From Clostridia bacterium (lineage in GTDB: Bacteria > Bacillota > Clostridia > Christensenellales > Borkfalkiaceae): a stretch of 7,625 nt of DNA. The notes under the pieces were generated by a model. That model had not been told where the DNA came from and ran no database searches. It saw nothing but the letters and a program-made list of their open reading frames with translations. The DNA lies in assembly GCA_029071285.1 (NCBI GenBank), contig JAIEAS010000215.1, positions 1 to 7,625 on the forward strand, given 5' to 3'. The translations under genes were made by a program, and so were the position numbers. Of the stretch, positions 1 to 6,366 are shown piece by piece (the stretch's first letter is position 1; each line of letters begins with the position of its first letter).

Positions 1-441
1 ACTTAATATAAGATTGAAATTTGCGTCAACACCAACTACGTTTACTCTATAATCACCGTATGGTATTTCCAATTCAAGTGCACCGTCATAACTTCCCTCG
101 GCAATAGTGTAAACAACTTTATCCTTAACAAGAACTACTTTACACTTCCCGCTCATTGTTTTAAACGTAAGTGTTGCCGAAGTTTCCTCGTCTACCGTCA
201 ATAGATTATTAACGTGAAAAACGCCGGAAAGCTTTAAACATTTGAGTGTATATACGCCTTTATTCCACGTTTCAAACGAGTCTATACAAACGTTAGTATT
301 GCAGTTTACAATTTTCGCGTCGTCGTTGTAAATTTCTTCGTAGTCAATGTTTTGAAGTAACGAACAGCCTGCAAACGCACAGCATACAAATGCGCATATT
401 ACCGCAAGCAGTCCGAATATTTTTAATTTTGATTTTACCAT
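1..441 (-). CDS. Putative lipoprotein, N-terminal part (runs off left edge)
   Basis: The frame is open from an ATG at 441 to the window edge: 147 codons with no stop, so the C-terminus is missing. The first 26 residues form a lipoprotein signal peptide: a basic start (MVKSKLK), a hydrophobic core (IFGLLAVICAFVCCAF) and a lipobox-like FAGC with Cys26 as the expected lipidated residue. Phe at -3 is less usual than Leu. The rest is rich in alternating hydrophobic and polar residues (for example LEIPYGDYRVNVVGVDANF near the edge), which suggests a beta-sandwich outer-surface domain; that is inference, and I recognise no family. The start is supported by AAGAGG 6 nt upstream, overlapping the stop of the acetyltransferase gene, so the two are probably co-transcribed and coupled. 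Three sampled 60-base lines total 65/180 GC (about 36%), clearly lower than the neighbours. It would act anchored on the outer face of the membrane; its role is unknown. Confidence 0.75.
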   Translation of the reverse strand, partial: MVKSKLKIFGLLAVICAFVCCAFAGCSLLQNIDYEEIYNDDAKIVNCNTNVCIDSFETWNKGVYTLKCLKLSGVFHVNNLLTVDEETSATLTFKTMSGKCKVVLVKDKVVYTIAEGSYDGALELEIPYGDYRVNVVGVDANFNLILS

Positions 442-447
442 ACTATA

Positions 448-453
448 CCTCTT
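448..453 (-). promoter_or_regulatory. Ribosome binding site of the lipoprotein gene, overlapping the upstream stop codon
   Basis: On the minus strand AAGAGG sits 6 nt before the ATG at 441. Its first two A residues are the last two bases of the TAA stop of the acetyltransferase gene. This fixes the lipoprotein start and implies that ribosomes ending on the acetyltransferase can re-initiate here. Confidence 0.7.
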
Positions 454-1003
454 AATTAAGTTTTTTTATTATTTTGGCGGGGTTGCCCGCTATTACCACG
501 TTTGAAGGAAAAGATTTGGTTACTACCGCGCCGCTCCCGACTACGACGTTATCGCCGAGGGTAACGCCGGGGTTAATTACCGCCTGACCGCCTATCCAGC
601 AGTCGTTGCCGATAGTTACGGGCTTTCCGAGTTCAAGTCCGCTTACACGCGTTTTTCTGTCCAGCGGGTGGCACGCCGTGTATATACCCGCCTGCGGCGC
701 AATGAGGCAGTTGTCGCCTATCTTCACCTTGCACACGTCAAGAATACATACGCCGTAGTTGGTGTAAAAATTTTCGCCGACCTCGATATTGCTGCCGTAG
801 TCGCAGCAAAAGCCCTGCGACAGATGAACGTTGTTTCCCGTTTTTCCGAGCAGTTTTTTTGCGACTTCTGCGCGCTCTTCCTTCGTAAGTCTGAAATCCA
901 TCAGCTTCGAACAAAGCTCTATTGCGCGTGCGTGTTCTTCCTGAAGCTGTTTATCCGAAGCGTCGTACAGCTCGCCCGCCAGCATTTTTTGTTTTTCAGT
1001 CAT
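452..1003 (-). CDS. maa: Maltose/galactoside-type sugar O-acetyltransferase
   Basis: A 183-residue protein that matches the maltose O-acetyltransferase (Maa) layout and usual length. Residues about 4-57 form the helical N-terminal Mac domain (EKQKMLAGELYDASD). From about 58 to the end is a left-handed beta-helix of hexapeptide repeats (for example VKIGDNCLIAP, VTIGNDCWIGG, VTLGDNVVVGSGAVV), closing with the family ending AGNPAKIIKKL. The catalytic His is His112 in YTACHPLD; family members usually have THPxD, so Cys111 replaces Thr. The enzyme transfers acetyl from acetyl-CoA to a sugar hydroxyl in the cytoplasm as a trimer. The true acceptor cannot be read from sequence; maltose, glucose, galactosides or a cell-envelope sugar are all possible. 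Its ATG shares one base with the ftsY stop (TAATG) and AGAGGGG lies 8 nt upstream, so it is coupled to ftsY. LacA- or NodL-like specificity is the main alternative; the symbol reflects overall similarity only. Confidence 0.88.
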   Translation of the reverse strand: MTEKQKMLAGELYDASDKQLQEEHARAIELCSKLMDFRLTKEERAEVAKKLLGKTGNNVHLSQGFCCDYGSNIEVGENFYTNYGVCILDVCKVKIGDNCLIAPQAGIYTACHPLDRKTRVSGLELGKPVTIGNDCWIGGQAVINPGVTLGDNVVVGSGAVVTKSFPSNVVIAGNPAKIIKKLN

Positions 1004-1896
1004 TAAAACAGCCCCTCTACAAATTCTTCGGGATCGAATTTTTCAATATCTTCAAGCTTTTCGCCCGTACCCACGAAAGCTACGGGAATTGCGAGCTCGC
1101 CGCAAAGCGACACTACGAAACCGCCCTTTGCGGAGCTGTCAAGCTTGGTTAAAACTATTCCGTCCAGCTCAACCGCTTCGTCAAAGACCTGAGCCTGATT
1201 TACGGCGTTTCCGCCCGTGGTCGCGTCAAGAATCAACAACTTGTAGAAGTTCGCCTGCGGGTATTCGCGCTCTACCACGCGCGACATTTTTTTGAGCTCT
1301 TCCATAAGGTTTGCTTTTACGTGAAGTCTGCCAGCCGTGTCGATAATCACGACGTCGGTGCCCTTCGCCTTTGCGGAAGTCAAAGCGTCGAACACGACCG
1401 CCGAGGGGTCGCTGCCCTCCTCGTGCTTGACGATGCGCACTTTGGCGCGGTCAGCCCAGACTGTAAGCTGGTCGGCAGCAGCCGCGCGGAAGGTGTCCGC
1501 AGCAGCAACGGTTACGCTCTTTTTCTGGCTTAAAAAGTAATTTGCAAGCTTTCCTACCGTCGTGGTCTTGCCTACGCCGTTTACGCCGACAAGCATAATT
1601 ACGGCGGGATATTTTATATCCAGCTCTTCCGCCTCGGTCAGCTTTTCCTCTAAAACGTCCTTTAAAAGGTCGGTAACGAACTCTCTGTCCTTGAGCTTTT
1701 CCTTTTTGGCTTCAAGGCGGATTTCCTCTACGACGTCCTCTGCGGTAGTAACCGAAATATCCGCGGAAATTAAAATTTCTTCAAGCTCGTCGTAAAAATC
1801 GTCGCCGAGATTTTTTTTGAACAGGTTTGAAAGCGCGTTGGCGAGTCCTTCCCTCGTCTTTTTAAGCGCATTTTTAAGCTTAGAAAATAATCCCAT
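1003..1896 (-). CDS. ftsY: Signal recognition particle receptor FtsY
   Basis: FtsY is the SRP-receptor GTPase that docks SRP-ribosome complexes at the membrane translocon. I start it at 1896 (297 residues; MGLFSKLKNALKK), where GAGGAG lies 6 nt upstream. The frame stays open to 1992, but those 32 extra residues lack family character and lie in a repeat-rich intergenic region. The N-terminus is a short basic amphipathic segment (residues 1-18) in place of a long acidic A domain, as in many Gram-positive-type FtsY proteins. The N domain runs to about 95. The G domain has P-loop GVNGVGKTTT (104-113), ADTFRAAA (133-140), DTAGRL (186-191), TKLD (250-253) and GTGE (276-279), and ends in VEGLF. Two positions depart from the usual motifs: DATTGGN (224-230) where DATTGQN is usual, and TKLDSSAKGG where TKLDGTAKGG is usual. 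It follows smc, as in Bacillus, and overlaps the acetyltransferase gene by 1 nt. Confidence 0.96.
   Translation of the reverse strand: MGLFSKLKNALKKTREGLANALSNLFKKNLGDDFYDELEEILISADISVTTAEDVVEEIRLEAKKEKLKDREFVTDLLKDVLEEKLTEAEELDIKYPAVIMLVGVNGVGKTTTVGKLANYFLSQKKSVTVAAADTFRAAAADQLTVWADRAKVRIVKHEEGSDPSAVVFDALTSAKAKGTDVVIIDTAGRLHVKANLMEELKKMSRVVEREYPQANFYKLLILDATTGGNAVNQAQVFDEAVELDGIVLTKLDSSAKGGFVVSLCGELAIPVAFVGTGEKLEDIEKFDPEEFVEGLF
1012..1018 (-). promoter_or_regulatory. Ribosome binding site of the O-acetyltransferase gene inside ftsY
   Basis: Minus-strand AGAGGGG lies 8 nt before the ATG at 1003 and entirely within the last codons of ftsY. With the TAATG overlap it makes translational coupling likely and supports the chosen start. 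Confidence 0.65.
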
Positions 1897-1902
1897 AATA
1901 TA

Positions 1903-1908
1903 CTCCTC
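1903..1908 (-). promoter_or_regulatory. Ribosome binding site that decides the ftsY start
   Basis: Minus-strand GAGGAG is 6 nt before the ATG at 1896. The earlier in-frame ATG at 1992 has no comparable site, so this site favours the 297-residue product. Confidence 0.75.
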
Positions 1909-1910
1909 AC

Positions 1911-2114
1911 AAAAATTATTTTTTAAGATGCAAAAATAATTTTTCGTGATTTGAGGGCGCTGCCCTCTTTGCGCGATTGCTGTTGCACACAAATATTTTA
2001 ATCGCGCAAATTCACCCGCTGAGGCGCAGGTATGCGCAAATCGGGTGCGCGGCGCAAAAGCGCGGTTTTGCTTGCGCCGTTAAATATTTTATAACTTTTT
2101 ACAAAAATATTTTT
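1911..2114. repeat. Densely structured smc-ftsY intergenic region: six successive inverted repeats
   Basis: Almost the whole 235-base gap between smc and ftsY consists of inverted repeats, all with perfect arms read directly from the sequence. They are: 1911-1923/1932-1944 (13 bp, AT-only); 1953-1958/1962-1967 (GAGGGC-GCT-GCCCTC); 1968-1978/2000-2010 (TTTGCGCGATT, 11 bp); 2013-2018/2042-2047 (CACCCG) enclosing 2024-2028/2033-2037 (GCGCA); 2050-2057/2072-2079 (CGGCGCAA), which competes with 2054-2059/2066-2071 (GCAAAA); and 2082-2090/2104-2112 (AAATATTTT). GC-rich hairpins in the middle are bordered by AT-rich ones. No hairpin is followed by a clean T-run in the direction of smc transcription, so none reads as an ordinary terminator. 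I see no coding signal and no convincing promoter here. It could be a small non-autonomous repeat element or a structured mRNA segment. Confidence 0.7.
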
Positions 2115-2131
2115 GCCGTGAAATCACATAA

Positions 2132-5100
2132 CTACATAACGGTGTCGCCGCCGAGTTTTGACTCAACTTCGGACAGCTTAACCGAAACTATTTTTGAAAC
2201 GCCCTTTTCCTCCATGGTTACGCCGAAAAGAATATCCGCGTTTTCCATAGTGGGTTTTCTATGCGTGATTACTATAAACTGTGTCTGGGTTGCAAACTTC
2301 TTCAGATATTTTGCGTATCTTGCAACGTTCGCCTCGTCCAACGCCGCCTCGATTTCGTCAAGTACGCAGAAGGGCATGGGGCGCATACCGATGATTGCAA
2401 ACAGAATTGCAATTGCCGTAAGCGCGCGCTCGCCGCCCGATAAAAGCGAAATTTTGGTGAGCTTTTTGCCGGGGGGACACGCAACGATTTCGATACCCGC
2501 GTTGAGAGGGTCGTCGCAGTCGGTGTAGTCGAGCTGCAACTCCGCCTTGCCGCCTCCGAAGAGCTCTTTGAAAGTCCTTTTAAAGTTTTCGCTTATAGTA
2601 TTGAACCCTGCGTTGAAAATTTTGAGCATCTCCGCGCGGATATCGTCGAGCGCGGTAGTCAGATCGGAAATCGCCTTTTCAAGGTCTTCCTTCTCCGCAG
2701 TCATTTTTTCGTAACGCTGCGAAAGCTCGTCATACTCCTCAACCGCGTTGTGGTTGACGGGACCGAGCATTGTAATCTGCCTTTTTAAGCTTGCGATTGT
2801 GTTTTGCGCGTTGGACGCGTCGTAATCGTCAACCTTATATTTAAGACAGCCCTCGTAGTCTTCCTGATATTCTTCCGAAATACGCTGCTGAAGATATTCG
2901 AGTTCGGTATCTATCTTTTGTAAGGCAAGCTCTATGTGCGACTGCTTTTTGGTAAGCTCTTCCTTTTCCTTGTAAACGTTCAGTCTGTCGCTGTCGTACT
3001 CCATCATTTTGCGGTTGAGATATTCCTTGCGCGCCTGATTTTCGTTGACCTGTCTGTTCAGGTCTTCAACGACTTCCTGCTCTTCCTTGGAAAGCGCCGC
3101 CTGCTGCGCCTGTTTGGTGAAGGACTGCATTTCCTCTTCGATTGCGGGAATGCTTGCCTTGGTATTTTCCAACCTCCCGGAAAGCTGTTCTCTCTCGGAA
3201 TTCAGCCTTTCGATATTTTCGCTGCCCGATTTAACCGCGCTCTCCAAAGCCGCGATTTCCACGAGCATTGAATTGAGCTTTTCTGCTTTTTCGTTACGTT
3301 CCGCAGTAAGCTTATCGTACTGCGCGCTCATATCGTTAATCTCGGACGAAGCCTTGTCCGACTGCTCGGACAAATCGCTTGCGCCCTTGGATACGCCGCT
3401 GTACTCGCTGTCGAGGTTGGCAAGCTTATCTTCCAGAGCCTTAAGCGACTGACCGTAAGCCGCGTACTCGCTTTCGGCGTAGGTTACGCGCTGCATTAAC
3501 ATAGACTGCTTTTCGGTTATAGCGGAAAGCTCTACCCTTGCGTCCTGCAAGCGGGTAATAAGCTCCTGCTGTTCGGCGGTTGCCTGAGTCTGCAAGCCCT
3601 CTAATTCCTTGCGCTTGATTTCCGCACGGTTTAAAGAACTCTTCTTGCTCTCAATCCCCTCTTCGATTTCCTTGATGCGGCGTTCGTTTGCAAGCAGGTT
3701 GCCCGCAATTTCACGCTTGGAGCCGCCCGTCATCGAACCCGACGTTGCGATTACGTCGCCGTCGAGGGTAACTATCTTGAACGCCCTCGGATATCTGCGG
3801 GCAATCTGCGTCGCGTTCTGGATGTTGTCGACGATTAAAGTATTGCCCAAAAGATGGTGAATTACGTTCTCGAACTTTTTGTTGAATTTAACTAAGTTTA
3901 TGGCAAAGCCTATCGCGCCCTTGTCGTGAGCGGCGGCCTTAATTTCGCTGTTTTCGGTCTTGGGTCTGAGCGCCTCTATGGGAAGGAAAGTTACCTGACC
4001 CATACGGTTGCGCTTTAAGTACTCGATTAAAAGCTTCGCGTCGTCGCGGGTTTTGGTGATAACGTTCTGCATTGCGCCGCCGAACGCTGTTTCGATAGCG
4101 ACTTCGTACTCGCTGTCGCAGCTTACGACGTCGGCAATAAGTCCCTCGATTTTTTCGGAAACTTCGCCGTCGGTCTTGGCGTTGTTAAGAAGTTTTCTTA
4201 CCGAATATATATATCCCTCGAACCTGTCGCGCAGAGCCTGATATGTGGTTAAGCTGTCGTTAAGGCTGACAATCTGCGCCTGCGTATCGTACACCTGACG
4301 GATTAAAAGCTGAATTTTTTCGTCGCACTCGCGGGTCTTTGCCTCTGCCTGCTCCAAAAGGTTGTTTTCGTTGCCGAGAAGCTCGGACAGCGCCTTGCTG
4401 CGTTCGAAGCTTTCGTCGTACTCGCCGCGGAATCTGTCGCGCCTCTCGCGGATAGCTTCCATATCGCGCTGGATTTCGCCGAGGCGCTCTTTAAGCAGCT
4501 GCTTCTGCGCCGACAGCGAGCCCATATTGTGGCGCATATCGGAGAGGTCTTTGAAGGTGTCCATAACCTTTTTTCTGTGCTCGCCCGTCATATATTCGTA
4601 GTCTGCAATCTTTTTGGACAGCTCGTCAATTTCCGCGCGGAAACCGTCGGTCTGCGAACGAAGCCCGTTGAGTCTTTCGCTGTTGCGCTGACCGTACACT
4701 TCGTAGCGGCCGATTTCCTTATCGATATCGTCGATACGCTTGGTTGCGACGAGAATATCGTTCTGGGCGGAAGCAAGCTTTTCACGCACCGAGCTTGCCT
4801 TTTCAAACAGAAGCTGGGACTTTCCGCTCTTCTTTTCAATTCCTACTTCGTAGCGGCGCAGTCTTTCGTACAAGTCGTTGAGTTCCGCGTCCGCGGCGGC
4901 AAGCTCGTCGCGGCGGGTCTGATACTCGCTTAAAAGCTGCTCGGATATGGCGGTTACTTCCTCGATTCTCTTGTTTATCTTTTCCGCCTTGGCGTTGAGA
5001 CTGTCGCGCTCGCCTGCCGCGCTGTCGTGGCGGACTATGTATAAGTTCATTTCGTGGTGGCGAAGCTGCGTGTACAGTTCCCTGTATTTAAGGGCGTTTT

Positions 5101-5731
5101 CGGAGGCCTTTTTCAAGGGTCCTATCTGCCTTTCGACTTCCTGCATACGCTGCGCAAACACGAAAAGGTTGTCCTTCGATGCGTTAAGCTTTCTTTCGGC
5201 GTCGGCTTTTCTGTCCTTGAAAACGACGATACCCGTCGCTTCCTCGAAAATGGAACGCCTGTCCTCGGGCTTCGCGTTCATAATCTGCTCGATTCTGCCC
5301 TGTCCGATAATGGAATATCCCTCTTTCGCCGCGCCGGCGCCGTGCAGAAGTCCTGTGAGTACCTTCATACGCGAGGGCTGTTTGTTCAAAAGATATTCGC
5401 TGTCGCCGTTGCGGTATAAGCGCCTTGTCATTTCAACTTCGTCGCAGTCGATATCGAACATTCTCTGTGTGTTGTCGAAAGTCAGCGTAACCTCGCAGAA
5501 AGACATCTGTCTTCTTGCCTCGGTGCCGCCGAATATGACGTCCATCATCTGCGAGCCGCGCATCATCTTAGCCGACTGTTCGCCGAGAACCCAGCGGATA
5601 GCGTCGGCAACGTTGGATTTGCCGCAGCCGTTGGGTCCGACTATACAGGTTACGCCCTCGCCGAGGGGCACCGTCGTTTTGTCCGCAAAGGACTTAAATC
5701 CTACTAATTGTATCTGTTTAAAAGTTATCAT
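2132..5731 (-). CDS. smc: Chromosome segregation ATPase SMC
   Basis: A 1199-residue full-length bacterial SMC, the ATPase that with ScpA and ScpB forms the condensin loading on and compacting the nucleoid. The N-terminal head has Walker A GPNGCGKSN (32-40), the arginine-finger region SAKMMRG (53-59) and the Q-loop IIGQGR (141-146), followed by the family stretch KPEDRRSIFEEATGI (154-168). Two long heptad-rich coiled-coil arms (roughly 170-500 and 680-1020) flank a hinge at about 505-670, which ends in the glycine-rich GSMTGGS. The C-terminal head carries LSGGE (1097-1101), Walker B FCVLDE (1121-1126), the D-loop ALDEAN and the switch His in ITHRK (His1157). The hydrolysis Glu and all nucleotide-binding motifs are present, so it should be active. 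The ATG overlaps the rnc stop as ATGA and has no good Shine-Dalgarno sequence, so translation probably depends on re-initiation after rnc. The stop is TAG. Confidence 0.98.
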   Translation of the reverse strand: MITFKQIQLVGFKSFADKTTVPLGEGVTCIVGPNGCGKSNVADAIRWVLGEQSAKMMRGSQMMDVIFGGTEARRQMSFCEVTLTFDNTQRMFDIDCDEVEMTRRLYRNGDSEYLLNKQPSRMKVLTGLLHGAGAAKEGYSIIGQGRIEQIMNAKPEDRRSIFEEATGIVVFKDRKADAERKLNASKDNLFVFAQRMQEVERQIGPLKKASENALKYRELYTQLRHHEMNLYIVRHDSAAGERDSLNAKAEKINKRIEEVTAISEQLLSEYQTRRDELAAADAELNDLYERLRRYEVGIEKKSGKSQLLFEKASSVREKLASAQNDILVATKRIDDIDKEIGRYEVYGQRNSERLNGLRSQTDGFRAEIDELSKKIADYEYMTGEHRKKVMDTFKDLSDMRHNMGSLSAQKQLLKERLGEIQRDMEAIRERRDRFRGEYDESFERSKALSELLGNENNLLEQAEAKTRECDEKIQLLIRQVYDTQAQIVSLNDSLTTYQALRDRFEGYIYSVRKLLNNAKTDGEVSEKIEGLIADVVSCDSEYEVAIETAFGGAMQNVITKTRDDAKLLIEYLKRNRMGQVTFLPIEALRPKTENSEIKAAAHDKGAIGFAINLVKFNKKFENVIHHLLGNTLIVDNIQNATQIARRYPRAFKIVTLDGDVIATSGSMTGGSKREIAGNLLANERRIKEIEEGIESKKSSLNRAEIKRKELEGLQTQATAEQQELITRLQDARVELSAITEKQSMLMQRVTYAESEYAAYGQSLKALEDKLANLDSEYSGVSKGASDLSEQSDKASSEINDMSAQYDKLTAERNEKAEKLNSMLVEIAALESAVKSGSENIERLNSEREQLSGRLENTKASIPAIEEEMQSFTKQAQQAALSKEEQEVVEDLNRQVNENQARKEYLNRKMMEYDSDRLNVYKEKEELTKKQSHIELALQKIDTELEYLQQRISEEYQEDYEGCLKYKVDDYDASNAQNTIASLKRQITMLGPVNHNAVEEYDELSQRYEKMTAEKEDLEKAISDLTTALDDIRAEMLKIFNAGFNTISENFKRTFKELFGGGKAELQLDYTDCDDPLNAGIEIVACPPGKKLTKISLLSGGERALTAIAILFAIIGMRPMPFCVLDEIEAALDEANVARYAKYLKKFATQTQFIVITHRKPTMENADILFGVTMEEKGVSKIVSVKLSEVESKLGGDTVM

Positions 5732-6366
5732 AATTTACCGTTTAGTTCTCTAAGGCGTTCCAGCGCGGATTGCGCCGCAAGCTGTTCGGCGGCTTTTATG
5801 CAGTCCGCCTCCGCCCTGAATTTTTCTCCGAAAAGATTTAAGATTACTTCAAATTTATGTTTCTGCGGCGTGCCTACGTCGTTATGTAAATACACGGGGC
5901 ACGGCTCGCCCTTGGATTGCAGTATTTCCTGCAGTTTGCCCTTGAAGTTCTGGTCGGGCTCGGTTTTTGTAAAGTCGAGTGTGGACCGCACGAACTTTTT
6001 AGCCGCCTTAATTCCGCCGTCGAGATAGATTGCCGCAACCACCGCCTCGTATACCGAGGGAATTGCCTTTTTATTCGCCGTGTCGCTTTTACTGCGTATT
6101 AAAAAACTGTCAAGCCCGAGCCTTCTTGAAACCTTGTCCAGCGCCGCGTCCGAAACGAGGCTTTTTCTGCGGTCGGTCATCTCGCCCTCGCTGCCGCCCT
6201 TTTCGAATATGAGCTCGGACACGATAAACTCTAAAATGGCGTCGCCGAAAAATTCAAGCTGCTGGTTGTTCTCACCCGAAGCGGACGGCAAAGTCAAGGC
6301 AAGGCGCAAAAGGTCTTTATCTTTAAAGACGTAGCCGAGGACCTTTTCCGCATCACTCGCCGACAT
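5728..6366 (-). CDS. rnc: Ribonuclease III, with unusual catalytic residues
   Basis: A 212-residue RNase III, which cleaves double-stranded RNA such as rRNA precursors as a cytoplasmic homodimer. The N-terminal nuclease domain (1-130) has the signature LEFFGDAIL (37-45), and the C-terminal dsRNA-binding domain (about 141-209) has KLQEILQ and KAAEQLAAQSAL. The start has GGAG 7 nt upstream and overlaps plsX by 14 nt; the end overlaps smc by 4 nt. An ungapped comparison with E. coli RNase III gives: Glu38 and Asp42 (E41, D45) kept, Glu107 (E117) kept, but D114 replaced by Ser104 in PSVYEA, E38 replaced by Gln35, and the TH of the family's ALTH motif is TL (25-26). D114 is a metal ligand in the family, so activity may be reduced or altered; that is inference. 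The length is slightly below the common 220-240. Identity as an RNase III fold is secure; catalytic competence is not. Confidence 0.93.
   Translation of the reverse strand: MSASDAEKVLGYVFKDKDLLRLALTLPSASGENNQQLEFFGDAILEFIVSELIFEKGGSEGEMTDRRKSLVSDAALDKVSRRLGLDSFLIRSKSDTANKKAIPSVYEAVVAAIYLDGGIKAAKKFVRSTLDFTKTEPDQNFKGKLQEILQSKGEPCPVYLHNDVGTPQKHKFEVILNLFGEKFRAEADCIKAAEQLAAQSALERLRELNGKL

Noticed and set aside
1897..1992. Longer FtsY from an ATG at 1992
   Set aside because: The extra 32 residues have no FtsY character, lie in the inverted-repeat region and lack a ribosome site; GAGGAG before 1896 fits the normal start.
2335..2365. SMC Walker B as LDEIE rather than LDEVD
   Set aside because: The catalytic Asp and Glu are both present; the change after them is conservative and not notable.
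5732..5742. CGGTAAATTAT shared by the smc start region and the plsX leader repeat
   Set aside because: An 11-base match is expected by chance among the many position pairs in a window of this size.
4947..5753. Long plus-strand open frame (268 codons), and others like it, opposite smc
   Set aside because: They are antisense to a fully conserved SMC and have serine/leucine-rich, low-complexity translations typical of reverse-strand shadows.
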